A stretch of 64,000 nucleotides of DNA from Gemmatimonadota bacterium (GTDB lineage Bacteria > Latescibacterota > UBA2968 > GCA-2709665), in the NCBI GenBank assembly GCA_028877215.1, contig JAPPFJ010000024.1, positions 110,989 to 174,988 on the forward strand. The letters run 5' to 3'. The notes beneath the pieces are model-generated. The model was not told where the DNA came from and ran no database searches. It saw only the letters and a program-made list of their open reading frames with translations. Made by a program: the position numbers and the translations under genes. This document shows positions 8,446 through 18,193 of this stretch, in pieces (positions within the stretch are counted from its first letter, which is position 1; each line of letters starts with the position of its first letter).

Positions 8446-9959
8446 GGGGCGATTCCCATCAGCCATCCGGCGGCCTGCCGGGCAACGCCCACGGTGAGGG
8501 ACGTCGAAATCCCGAAATAGAAAGTGGCCGCAATCAGGATCCACATCGGGATATGCATCAGCAGCGGCGCCTCGTCCCTGCCGGCCGGAACGGGTGGCTT
8601 TCGGAAATAGGCGACTTCAACCACGCGCCATACGTAGACGACCGCCAGCAGGGAACCCAGCAGGACCAGAACCGCTACCGGCCACCAGCCCTTTTCCAGG
8701 GCAGCCAGAACCAGGTACCACTTGCTGATGAAGCCCACCGTGAGAGGCACGCCGATCAGGCTGAGCCCGCCGAGGACAAAGGCGGCCATGGTCAACGGCA
8801 TGCGCCGTCCGAGCCCGTGCATATCGTCGAGATTCACGGAGCCCACGCGGAGGGCAATACAGCCCATGCCCAGAAACAGGGCGCCCTTCATCACGGCGTG
8901 ATTGAATAGATGGACGATTCCCGCCGTCAGGCCGTTCAACGACCCCGGCCCGAACCGGACGTCCGGTCCGGCGCCGATGACCGACACAAGACCGACGCCC
9001 AGCGTCATGTATCCGATCTGAGCGACGCTGGACCAGGCGAGCATGCGCTTGATGTTGGTCTGGAAGATGGCGACCGTGGAGGCCGCGAAGACAGCAAGGA
9101 GCGAGAGTGGCAACAGAACGGCGTGCAATCCGACCGTATCGAATGCGAATCGGGGTCCGAATACGGTGAAGACGAAACGCAGGAGCACGTAGACGGAGAC
9201 CTTGGTCGCCGTTGCCGCAAGAAAGGCCGTCACCATGGATGGCGCGTAACAATACGCGTTGGGCAGCCACATATGTAATGGAAACAGGGCCAGTTTCAGA
9301 CAGAGGCCGACGCCGAGAAACGCGAACGCCGCCAGCACTGTCCTGGTGTCCAGGACCGGACCCAGGCGAACCGCGAGGTCCGCCATGTTCAGGGTTCCCG
9401 TCGCCATATAGAGGAGGCCCACGCCGATCAGAATGAACGTCGCCCCGACGGTTCCCAATACCAGGTATTGGTAGGCGGCCGTCAGGGCGCGGCGGTCGCC
9501 GCCAAGGCTGATCAGTGCATACGTGGAAAGGGAGGAAATCTCGAGAAAGACGAACAGGTTGAACGCGTCTCCGGTGATGGCGATGCCGAGGAGGCCCGTC
9601 AGGCACAGGAGATATGCCGCGTAAAACAGGTAGTGACGGTCGTGCGGGATTTCACGGGCCGCGCTGTGAGGCGCGTAGACCAGTACAACGGCGCCTATGG
9701 AAGCCACCAGGAGCAATATGAACGCGTTGACCGCATCGATCCGATACTCGATCCCCCAGGGTGCGCTCCAGCTCCCCATCGCGTATGAGATTGTACCGGC
9801 ATCCAAGACCCTTATGAGCAGCAGCGCGGCGATCCCCAGCGCCGCCCATACGACAGCCGTGGTGAAGGCCCAGACCAGCATCCTTCGCCTCAGCAACAGG
9901 CAGACCGGTGCGGCAATGAGGGGAAGGACGATCTGCAGAGCGGGCAAATGGTCGGACAT
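8442..9959 (-). CDS. mnhD: Monovalent cation/H+ antiporter subunit D
   Basis: 505-aa MrpD-like ORF (NIKRMLAWSSVAQIGYM; PLTVGFISKWYL). Confidence 0.92.
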   Translation of the reverse strand: MSDHLPALQIVLPLIAAPVCLLLRRRMLVWAFTTAVVWAALGIAALLLIRVLDAGTISYAMGSWSAPWGIEYRIDAVNAFILLLVASIGAVVLVYAPHSAAREIPHDRHYLFYAAYLLCLTGLLGIAITGDAFNLFVFLEISSLSTYALISLGGDRRALTAAYQYLVLGTVGATFILIGVGLLYMATGTLNMADLAVRLGPVLDTRTVLAAFAFLGVGLCLKLALFPLHMWLPNAYCYAPSMVTAFLAATATKVSVYVLLRFVFTVFGPRFAFDTVGLHAVLLPLSLLAVFAASTVAIFQTNIKRMLAWSSVAQIGYMTLGVGLVSVIGAGPDVRFGPGSLNGLTAGIVHLFNHAVMKGALFLGMGCIALRVGSVNLDDMHGLGRRMPLTMAAFVLGGLSLIGVPLTVGFISKWYLVLAALEKGWWPVAVLVLLGSLLAVVYVWRVVEVAYFRKPPVPAGRDEAPLLMHIPMWILIAATFYFGISTSLTVGVARQAAGWLMGIAP

Positions 9960-10318
9960 CAGGGTGCCTCCTCACCCTGACGGTAGATATCCTGCTCTTC
10001 TATTGTGCCGTAGGCTTCCCGTATCCGCACCACCAGCGCCAACCCCAACGACGTCGTGGCGATACCCACCACGATCGCCGTGAGAATGAGTACGTGCGGC
10101 AGCGGATTCGAATAGCTCTGCACCCCCTCCGCGATGATCGGCGCGCTACCGCCGGAGACCTTGCCCAGGCTGATGTAGAACAGGAAGACCGACGTCTGAA
10201 AGATATTCAGGCCGATCAGTTTCTTGACCAGGTTGCCGCTGGCGATCACCGCGTAGAAACCGATCATCATCAGGACGATGACGATCCAGTAGTTGAACAG
10301 ACCCGGGAGCGCGGTCAT
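9959..10318 (-). CDS. mnhC: Monovalent cation/H+ antiporter subunit C (NuoK-like)
   Basis: 119-aa NuoK-like protein (HVLILTAIVVGIATTSLGLALVVRI). Confidence 0.9.
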   Translation of the reverse strand: MTALPGLFNYWIVIVLMMIGFYAVIASGNLVKKLIGLNIFQTSVFLFYISLGKVSGGSAPIIAEGVQSYSNPLPHVLILTAIVVGIATTSLGLALVVRIREAYGTIEEQDIYRQGEEAP

Positions 10319-10734
10319 GATCGCGCCCTGCCGGCAAACGCGAAGAAGACTCCGATAATCACCGAAGCCACGGTGATTCCCACGCCCAGTTCGATCAGGA
10401 GAATTCCCAGATGCTGACCGCCCACCGGATCGGCTCCAAGCACGCCGTAGTCCAGGTAGCGGCCGCCCTTCAATATTCCCGCGACCCCGGTAACGGCATA
10501 CAGGAGCAGGCCCAGGGCAATGACAATTTCCACGATGCCGGGCCTGACCACCCGCTTTGCCTCGTCCAGGCCGAAAATCAGCGTGTACAGCACGAACCCC
10601 GCCGCAAAGATCACACCCGCCTGGAACCCGCCCCCGGGCCCGAAATCGCCGTGAAACTGGACGTAAAGCGCAAACAGAAGGATCAGCGGGATGAACAGCT
10701 TGGCGATGACCCTGGGTATGATCTGGTGTTTCAC
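10315..10734 (-). CDS. mnhB: MnhB-type antiporter subunit
   Basis: FHGDFGPGGGFQAGVIFAAGFVLY signature; GTG start at 10734 fits translational coupling. Confidence 0.88.
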   Translation of the reverse strand: MKHQIIPRVIAKLFIPLILLFALYVQFHGDFGPGGGFQAGVIFAAGFVLYTLIFGLDEAKRVVRPGIVEIVIALGLLLYAVTGVAGILKGGRYLDYGVLGADPVGGQHLGILLIELGVGITVASVIIGVFFAFAGRARS

Positions 10735-11300
10735 CGCTCTTCCTCCCGCTCGCGGCCTGGCCGTGACCCCTTCAGCAGCAGCAACACCCCGACGCCCGCG
10801 CAAAAGATCACCGTGGTCTCACCGAGCGTATCGTATCCCCGGTAGCTGGCAAGGACGGAAGTCACGATATTTTCAACGTCGACGCGCTTTGCCGACCCAT
10901 CGGCGTGGGGCACGGAATCCTTGAGGTATTCCGGCGCAATATGGGTATGGACCGGCGCTTCGGCGTCGCCGAACCCCGGCATGTCCAGCGTCCCGTAGAT
11001 CAGGACCGCGCCCGTCGCCAGGACCACGAGAAGAGGAAGCGGCGACGGTCGGGAAGGCCTCTTCTCCACCCGGGTTGTCAGCAGGAGAGTCCCGAGAAGC
11101 AGCACGGTCGAGATGCCCGCCCCCACGGCGGCCTCGGTAAACGCCACGTCGACGGCGTCCATCACGGTAAACAACCCCGCGGAAAGCAGGCTGAAGATCC
11201 CGGCCAGGATCACGGAGGCGAGCAGATTGCGGATGAGGACGACGGCGACGGCGGTGGCGACCAGGAACGCCAGCAGAACAGCGTCGATGAGTTCGATCAT
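10731..11300 (-). CDS. DUF4040/MnhA C-terminal-like antiporter subunit (MbhD/E-like)
   Basis: 189-aa; SLLSAGLFTVMDAVDVAFTEAAVGAGISTVLLLGTLL motif. Confidence 0.85.
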   Translation of the reverse strand: MIELIDAVLLAFLVATAVAVVLIRNLLASVILAGIFSLLSAGLFTVMDAVDVAFTEAAVGAGISTVLLLGTLLLTTRVEKRPSRPSPLPLLVVLATGAVLIYGTLDMPGFGDAEAPVHTHIAPEYLKDSVPHADGSAKRVDVENIVTSVLASYRGYDTLGETTVIFCAGVGVLLLLKGSRPGREREEER

Positions 11301-11614
11301 GGTTGGCGGCTATCCTCGTGACAGAGCGGCTTCAATCCGGAGGTAAAAGCGGCCTTTGCAACCGCGTGGGTCGATGCCGGGCCGGTCAAAAAGATCAGCA
11401 GGAGGACCAGAAACAGCTTGACGGTGACCATGCTGAGACCGCCCTGCAGCATCAGCCCGACAAGCAAAAGCCCGGCGCCGAACGTATCCGTAATTCCGGC
11501 GCCGTGCATGCGGCTGTAAAAATCGGGAAGTCTGATCAGCCCGATACCGCCCACGATGCAGAAGAAAGACCCCAGGAGCAGGCATGCCCAGCTGGCGACG
11601 TCGTTGACCATCAT
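11297..11614 (-). CDS. mnhG: Monovalent cation/H+ antiporter subunit G
   Basis: MnhG motif GLIRLPDFYSRMHGAGITDTFGAGLLL. Confidence 0.92.
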   Translation of the reverse strand: MMVNDVASWACLLLGSFFCIVGGIGLIRLPDFYSRMHGAGITDTFGAGLLLVGLMLQGGLSMVTVKLFLVLLLIFLTGPASTHAVAKAAFTSGLKPLCHEDSRQP

Positions 11615-11898
11615 CCGGTGGACTCTCCGTTCTCACCGTCAGCTGCACCGAAACTGCCGTACTGAACAAACTTGAGTACGGCAAACGTTCCGATGAAGTT
11701 CAACAGGACGTAGATCAGCGCCAGGTCGAGAAAATCCGGCCTGCCGGTAAGAAAGCCCAGCACCGCGATCAGGAGGATCATCTTGGTGCCGAACATATTC
11801 GCGGCGAGGATACGGTCGTAAACCGTCGGACCCGCGAACGCCCGAATCAGAGCCAGAACCATTGTAATCAGGACCGCCGCCATCGCCGATGCAAACAT
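11611..11898 (-). CDS. mnhF: Monovalent cation/H+ antiporter subunit F
   Basis: AFAGPTVYDRILAANMFGTK motif; ATG at 11898 (track ORF start 12468 too far upstream). Confidence 0.9.
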   Translation of the reverse strand: MFASAMAAVLITMVLALIRAFAGPTVYDRILAANMFGTKMILLIAVLGFLTGRPDFLDLALIYVLLNFIGTFAVLKFVQYGSFGAADGENGESTG

Positions 11899-12383
11899 CA
11901 GGACTCTCCCTCCAGTGCCGTGACGCGGCGATCCATCCCGCCGTCCGCGAGTTCCTCCGCGCTTTCGCGCGAGAGCGCGTGCACCAGCACGACGTCGTCT
12001 TCCACGTCCACCGACACGGTCCCTGGAGTCAGTGTGATCGAGTTGGCGTAGATGACCTTCCCGAGCGCGGTTCTCTGGGTTGCCCGGGTACGAATCAGGG
12101 TGGGGCTGACCGGCAGCCGCGGATTCAGTATTCGCAATGCCACGTCGATATTGGACCGGAAGATGGCAAGCAGCAGCCAGGGAACGTACAGGATTGCGCG
12201 GCCGGCCAGGTGGATGGGATGCCCCTCGGAATCGACGATACGCATTCGCCGGACGATGCCGACCACCGCCAGACACGAGACGATTCCCAGAACGAGAACC
12301 AGCGTTCGTTCGATGGTGTAATGGCCCGACCAGAGCAGCCATACACCGAACAACGTAACGCCAAGACTCAGCAGAATTCTCAA
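11898..12383 (-). CDS. mnhE: Monovalent cation/H+ antiporter subunit E
   Basis: 161-aa; NSITLTPGTVSVDVEDDVVLVHAL motif. Confidence 0.92.
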   Translation of the reverse strand: MRILLSLGVTLFGVWLLWSGHYTIERTLVLVLGIVSCLAVVGIVRRMRIVDSEGHPIHLAGRAILYVPWLLLAIFRSNIDVALRILNPRLPVSPTLIRTRATQRTALGKVIYANSITLTPGTVSVDVEDDVVLVHALSRESAEELADGGMDRRVTALEGES

Positions 12384-12498
12384 ACCCGGTTCCCTCCGAT
12401 CCCGTCCTGTCCCGGCACTGACCCGCCACTCGGAAATTCATTTCAAGGACAGAACACCAGCCGCGCAACGGCGGACCGCGCCCGATGTCCGGTTCGAT

Positions 12499-14019
12499 CT
12501 ATCTGATCTGCTCATCTTTACGAACCGTCGCGTAGAGTTCGTTCAGGCTTTCGATCTGCCGGATGCGCACCTGTTCGATCACGAGCTTTGCGGACAATTC
12601 GGTCTTTTTCAGAAAGGCGCCCGGGTACAGGCCGATCCAGAACATCAGGATCACCAGCGGCGTCATAATGAACCATTCGCGCAGGGACAGGTCCTGCAGC
12701 TTGCGGTTGCGTTCGTCTTTCACCTCTCCCCACACCACGCGCTGGAACATCCACAGCATGTACACGGCGGCAAGGACGACACCCGACGCGGCTATGATGC
12801 CATACACCATGTTTGCCTTAAAGGCTCCGAGAAGGATCAGAAACTCGCCCACAAATCCGTTCAGCCCTGGAAGTCCGATGGAGGAGAGCGTTGCAATCAA
12901 AAAGAAGGTGGCGAATACCGGAATGGTTTTGGCCAGTCCGCCATAATCGGCAATCAGCCGCGTATGCCTTCGTTCGTATATCATGCCCACGATCAGAAAC
13001 AGCGCTCCCGTTGAAAGTCCGTGGTTCACCATCTGGATGATTCCACCCTGCATACCCTGAGCGTTCATGGCGAAAATACCCAGGACCACGAATCCCAGGT
13101 GGCTCACACTCGAATAAGCCACCAGTTTTTTGATATCCGTCTGTACCATTGCGACCAGAGCGCCGTACACGATGCCGACCACGGAGAGCGCCATGATGTA
13201 CGGCGTGAAGTACAACGCCGCCAGCGGGAACAGCGGCAGACAGAACCGGATCAGCCCGTAGGTCCCCATCTTGAGCAGAACCCCCGCCAGGATGACGCTG
13301 CCCGCCGTTGGCGCCTCGACGTGCGCGTCCGGCAACCAGGTATGAAGCGGGAACAGCGGGACCTTTATGGCGAAACTCAGGAAGAACGCCAGGAAGAGCC
13401 AGTGCTGTTGCGGGTGCAGATAGGTCATCTTCTGAAGAACCATGAGATCGAAGGTGCCGTATTGCAGACCGAGATAGACAATCGCCACGAGCATCAACAG
13501 GCTGCCCGCCAGGGTAAAGAGCACGAACTTCACCGCCGCATAGATCCGGCGTTCGCCGCCCCAGACGCCGATCAACAGAACCATCGGAATCAGCATGGCC
13601 TCCCAGAACACGTAGAAGAGGAACAGGTCAAGGGCGCAGAATACCCCTATCATCCCCGTTTCCAGCAGAAGCATCGAGGCCATGTACTCCCGCACACGGG
13701 ACGTGATCGACGACCATGATGCGAGAATCGCCAGGAAGGTGAGCAGGGTGGTCACCAGTACCAGCAACAGGCTGATTCCGTCGATCCCAACGAAATACGA
13801 GATCCCGAACTGGCCCACCCACTCTGCCTTTTCCACAAACTGCATACCGGGAACGCCCGCTCTGAATTCGACGTACAGCAAAACGGACAGCAGCAGGTTC
13901 ACAAATGCCACGGCCAGAGCGAAAGCGCGGCTGAATCCGTCCCGGCCGCGACCGAACAGCAGGACCAGCACGCCGCCAATCAACGGTATGAAGATCAGGC
14001 TTGTTAGGAGTCCGGGCAT
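12499..14019 (-). CDS. nuoM: NADH-quinone oxidoreductase subunit M
   Basis: 506-aa; FYVFWEAMLIPMVLLIGVWGGERR, DIKKLVAYSSVSHLGFV. Confidence 0.96.
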   Translation of the reverse strand: MPGLLTSLIFIPLIGGVLVLLFGRGRDGFSRAFALAVAFVNLLLSVLLYVEFRAGVPGMQFVEKAEWVGQFGISYFVGIDGISLLLVLVTTLLTFLAILASWSSITSRVREYMASMLLLETGMIGVFCALDLFLFYVFWEAMLIPMVLLIGVWGGERRIYAAVKFVLFTLAGSLLMLVAIVYLGLQYGTFDLMVLQKMTYLHPQQHWLFLAFFLSFAIKVPLFPLHTWLPDAHVEAPTAGSVILAGVLLKMGTYGLIRFCLPLFPLAALYFTPYIMALSVVGIVYGALVAMVQTDIKKLVAYSSVSHLGFVVLGIFAMNAQGMQGGIIQMVNHGLSTGALFLIVGMIYERRHTRLIADYGGLAKTIPVFATFFLIATLSSIGLPGLNGFVGEFLILLGAFKANMVYGIIAASGVVLAAVYMLWMFQRVVWGEVKDERNRKLQDLSLREWFIMTPLVILMFWIGLYPGAFLKKTELSAKLVIEQVRIRQIESLNELYATVRKDEQIR

Positions 14020-14031
14020 GTGTTCAATTCC

Positions 14032-15891
14032 TTAATTCTCGGACACATAGTAAATCACCGCGACCACGCCAAGCACCATCCAGAGCGCATAGGTAGGCGC
14101 GTTACCCGACTGGAAGCGGGTAACGACCCAGCCGGCGCCTTTCACCAGCAGGCCCAGCCCGTTCGCGATCCCATCCACCACGATTGAATCGATAACGCGC
14201 GCCAGTACCAGCGAAAGCCGATGAATCGGCCGCACGATGAAGGCGTGGTAAATCTCGTCGACGTACCACTTGCGAGTCAGCAGCCCGTGAAGGGAATTGG
14301 AGGACGCCACTCCCAGCCGGCCCGTTCTGTGCATCCGGTATGCAATCCCGATTCCGAGCAGACCCGCAAGGACGGAAATCCCCACCAGCATCCCACCGGA
14401 CAATCCTCCCGATGCAGTATGACGGGCCGCGCCTGCCGTATCGCTCAGGAATACATCGATCCAGCCCTGACCCGGTGGAACGCCCACGAATCCGACGACG
14501 GCCGAACCCAGCGCCAGAACGACCAGCGGGACGGTCATGTTATGCGGGGACTCGTGAGCGTGGTCGTACAGTTGCCGGTCCCGGGGTTGTCCATGGAACG
14601 TCATCAGGATCAGCCGGAACATATAAAAAGCCGTAAGGACAGCCCCCACGACGCCGAGAGCCCAGATCGCCAGGTTTCCGGAGCGGTACGCACTCACCAG
14701 GATTTCGTCCTTGCTCCAGAAGCCGGCCAGCGGCGGAATTCCCGCGATGGCGAGCGCGCCGATCCAGAACGTAACGCCGGTGACCCGCATCCTGCCCAGC
14801 AGCCCCCCCATCTTCCGCATATCCAGTTCGTCCTGCATCGCGTGCATCACACTGCCCGCCGCCAGAAACATCAGACCCTTGAAGAAAGCGTGCGTGAACA
14901 GGTGGAAGATCCCGGCGGTATATGCGCCCACCCCCACGCCAATGAACATGTACCCCAGCTGGCTGACCGTTGAATAGGCAAGCACCCGCTTGATGTCAGT
15001 ATTCACCAGCGCGATGGTCGCGGCCAGCAACGCCGTGGCGACGCCGACCCAGGCCACTACGGCGCCGGCGGTGGGCGCGAGCGTATACAGCACATTCGAG
15101 CGGGCGACCATATAGATCCCCGCCGTGACCATCGTGGCCGCATGAATCAGGGAACTCACGGGCGTGGGCCCTTCCATCGCATCGGGCAGCCAGACGTAAA
15201 GCGGAAACTGCGCCGACTTCCCGCAGGCGCCCACGAAAAGCAGCAGCGCAATCGCCGTCGCGACCCCCGTGGACAACATCAGGGGCGCCTTTTCGAATAC
15301 CTCGGTGTACTGCACCGTGCCCAGATAACTCACCATCAAAAAAATCCCGAGCAGGAAACCGAAATCCCCGATCCGGTTCACGATGAACGCCTTCTTGCCG
15401 GCGTCGGAAGCGGACTTCCGCTCGTACCAGAAGCCGATGAGGAGATATGAACACAATCCCACGCCTTCCCACCCCACGAACATCAGCAGATAATTGTTCG
15501 CGAGCACCAGAACCAGCATCGAAAAAACAAAAAGGTTCAGGTATGCGAAGAATCTGGCAAACCCCGGGTCGTTGCGCATGTATCCGATAGAATACACATG
15601 GATCAGAAACGAGATGGTCGTCACCGTCACGATCATGACCGTTGACAATGCATCGACCTGGAACCCCACCGAGGCTTTGAACGACCCCGCCGCAATCCAC
15701 GCGTACACGTCTTCGTTCAATTCTCCTCCGCCCATCACCCAGAACAGAACGCGCAGTGACAGAATCCAGGAGAGACCGACGGCCGCGGCGCCGATGTATC
15801 CGGACGCCTCCCGAAGCCGGTACCCGAACAAACCGTTGACGGCCGCGCCGGCAAGCGGAAAGAGAATGATCAGAATGACTGCGGTCAGCAT
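14032..15891 (-). CDS. nuoL: NADH-quinone oxidoreductase subunit L
   Basis: Long antiporter-like subunit with GWEGVGLCSYLLIGFWYER; likely start MLTAVILII. Confidence 0.96.
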   Translation of the reverse strand: MLTAVILIILFPLAGAAVNGLFGYRLREASGYIGAAAVGLSWILSLRVLFWVMGGGELNEDVYAWIAAGSFKASVGFQVDALSTVMIVTVTTISFLIHVYSIGYMRNDPGFARFFAYLNLFVFSMLVLVLANNYLLMFVGWEGVGLCSYLLIGFWYERKSASDAGKKAFIVNRIGDFGFLLGIFLMVSYLGTVQYTEVFEKAPLMLSTGVATAIALLLFVGACGKSAQFPLYVWLPDAMEGPTPVSSLIHAATMVTAGIYMVARSNVLYTLAPTAGAVVAWVGVATALLAATIALVNTDIKRVLAYSTVSQLGYMFIGVGVGAYTAGIFHLFTHAFFKGLMFLAAGSVMHAMQDELDMRKMGGLLGRMRVTGVTFWIGALAIAGIPPLAGFWSKDEILVSAYRSGNLAIWALGVVGAVLTAFYMFRLILMTFHGQPRDRQLYDHAHESPHNMTVPLVVLALGSAVVGFVGVPPGQGWIDVFLSDTAGAARHTASGGLSGGMLVGISVLAGLLGIGIAYRMHRTGRLGVASSNSLHGLLTRKWYVDEIYHAFIVRPIHRLSLVLARVIDSIVVDGIANGLGLLVKGAGWVVTRFQSGNAPTYALWMVLGVVAVIYYVSEN

Positions 15892-15943
15892 TTTCAATTC
15901 CACACAAATCAACAGACAGGGTAAAACGCAACGCCGTCCCGGA

Positions 15944-16249
15944 TTACCATTTCAACAGATTCACGTCACCCACGTCCAAAGTCTGCCTGTTCCTGTAAAG
16001 CGCAATGATGATCGCCAGTCCGACCGCCACTTCGGCAGCGGACACCGCCATCACGAAAAACACGAACACCTGCCCGGAACCCGAACCCATATAGCGCGCC
16101 ATCGTCACAAACAGGAGATTGACCGCGTTCAGCATCAGTTCGATGCACATGAAGATTACGATTGCATTGCGACGAATCAACACGCCCGTCACACCGATGG
16201 CGAACAGCATCGCGCTCAATATCAGGTAATAGGTAACCGGAACTGCCAT
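15944..16249 (-). CDS. nuoK: NADH-quinone oxidoreductase subunit K
   Basis: 101-aa; [15 protein letters not shown] motif. Confidence 0.96.
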   Translation of the reverse strand: MAVPVTYYLILSAMLFAIGVTGVLIRRNAIVIFMCIELMLNAVNLLFVTMARYMGSGSGQVFVFFVMAVSAAEVAVGLAIIIALYRNRQTLDVGDVNLLKW

Positions 16250-16569
16250 CTCGATCTCACTGTTCCTATTTAATTCAAATACTCAGATCTTACATGGATG
16301 AACAGGATGAACAGGATAGGAATCCAAAGGCTGTCGTACACCCTATTCCTGGCTGTGACGAAGAGTCCGTCTAAGGTGCTCCACACAGAGTTGCGCCGAA
16401 CATCCCGATCACACGTCAGCAGATGCTTTCGGTGAACTCTACACTATAACCGTTGAAATACAGGCAATGATTAAACGTCGCCACCCGATTTTGTGAACTA
16501 TTCATGATGTTAAGAATCTATCACGAATTTGCGGAGAAAACGAAAAACGAACGTTCGCGCCCGGACGAA

Positions 16570-17106
16570 TCAGGGCGCTTGCCTGGATTGGTTACCTCCG
16601 CTTTCCCGGTCCCCTTTCACCATGACCATCACGCCGATCAGAGCGACCAGCAGAATCAGGGACACCACCTCGAAAGGAAACAGATACCTGGTATACAGCA
16701 TTTTGCCGATGGCGTTGATGTTGTCGGTAAACAGCGGCGCGTCGCCGGATGCGGGCGTGCCGACCCAACGCCGTCCTGCCATGAAGCCCAGTTGCGCCAC
16801 CAGAGCCGCCGCCAGCAGGACAACGGCGACGCGTCGATATTTGCCCGCGACGCGCTCGAGGGTGTCGGAATGACCCAGGTTCAGAAGCATGATTACGAAC
16901 AGGAAGAGTACCATGATTGCGCCGGCGTACACGATAATCTGGACCACCGCCAGGAAATACGCATTCAGCAAAACAAAAAGCCCTGCCAAGGCGAAGAACG
17001 CAGCCACCAGAGACAGGGCGCTGTAGACCGGATTTCGAAACGCGACGAGGAGCACTGCCGCAACCAGCGCGATTGCGGCAAAAACGAAAAAGAAGATTTG
17101 CTCCAT
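16570..17106 (-). CDS. nuoJ: NADH-quinone oxidoreductase subunit J
   Basis: MEQIFFFVFAAIAL...; IIVYAGAIMVLFLFVIMLLNL motif; ATG at 17106. Confidence 0.95.
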   Translation of the reverse strand: MEQIFFFVFAAIALVAAVLLVAFRNPVYSALSLVAAFFALAGLFVLLNAYFLAVVQIIVYAGAIMVLFLFVIMLLNLGHSDTLERVAGKYRRVAVVLLAAALVAQLGFMAGRRWVGTPASGDAPLFTDNINAIGKMLYTRYLFPFEVVSLILLVALIGVMVMVKGDRESGGNQSRQAP

Positions 17107-17138
17107 TATCCCTCCCGCAGGGCGCCGCTCGGTGTCAC

Positions 17139-18179
17139 TCAGTTCGTTAGTGTCAGATATAGACCGGTCAAGAAGACGTTCAGAAGCGCCAGCGGCAGCA
17201 GCACCTTCCACCCCAGCCACATCACCTGATCGTACCGGAAGCGCGGAAGGGTCCAGCGTACCCACAGGAACAGGAACATGAAGAATCCGGTCTTGACCAG
17301 AAACGCGAGCACCTTGAGCAGGCTGGCGCCAAGCGAGGTACTTCCGGGATCCACCAGCCAGGGCATATGCCAGCCGCCGAAGAACAGCGTGGCGATAACG
17401 GCCGACGCCGTGATCATATGGGCATACTCGGCCATGAAGAACATGGCGAACTTCATACTGCTGTACTCGGCGTGATATCCGGCCACCAGTTCCTGTTCGG
17501 ATTCCGGCAGATCGAACGGCAACCGGTTGCTCTCGGCGAATGCGGCCGCGGTGAACAACACGAACCCGAGCGGCTGCGTGAATACGTTCCATCCAGGCAG
17601 GAAACCGAACAACGTCCGTTCCGACTGCTGCCTGACGATTTCATCCAGTTGCAACGTGCCCGCGGCCATCAGCACGCCGATCAACGACAGCCCGAGCGCC
17701 AGTTCGTAGCTGATCATCTGCGCGGACGCCCGCAGCCCGCCCAGGAGCGCATATTTGTTGTTGGACGCCCAACCGCCAAGCACCACGCCGTAGACCCCCA
17801 GAGACGCCAGTGCAAGGAGATAGAGGACGCCAATATTCACGTCCGCGATCTGCAGCCGGATCTCGCGGCCCCACAGGGTAATGGAGTCACCGAACGGCAC
17901 GATGGCGAAACCCATGAGTGCGGGAACGAGAATGGCGGGCGGCGCGGCCAGATAGACGAAGCGGTTCACGTGCCGGGGGATCACGTCTTCCTTGAAGAGA
18001 AACTTGAGACCGTCGGCAATCGGCTGGAGCAATCCCCACGGCCCCACCCGGTTCGGCCCCAGACGGTTCTGGATATATGCGCTGATCTTCCGTTCCGCCA
18101 GTACGAGATAGGCGACCGCGCCCATGAGCCCGCCGAATACCACAACGATCTTGACTGTACTTTCAATGGCGAAGTCCAT
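17139..18179 (-). CDS. nuoH: NADH-quinone oxidoreductase subunit H
   Basis: RLGPNRVGPWGLLQPIADGLKFLFKED signature. Confidence 0.97.
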   Translation of the reverse strand: MDFAIESTVKIVVVFGGLMGAVAYLVLAERKISAYIQNRLGPNRVGPWGLLQPIADGLKFLFKEDVIPRHVNRFVYLAAPPAILVPALMGFAIVPFGDSITLWGREIRLQIADVNIGVLYLLALASLGVYGVVLGGWASNNKYALLGGLRASAQMISYELALGLSLIGVLMAAGTLQLDEIVRQQSERTLFGFLPGWNVFTQPLGFVLFTAAAFAESNRLPFDLPESEQELVAGYHAEYSSMKFAMFFMAEYAHMITASAVIATLFFGGWHMPWLVDPGSTSLGASLLKVLAFLVKTGFFMFLFLWVRWTLPRFRYDQVMWLGWKVLLPLALLNVFLTGLYLTLTN

Positions 18180-18193
18180 AAGTGCGCCCGGTG

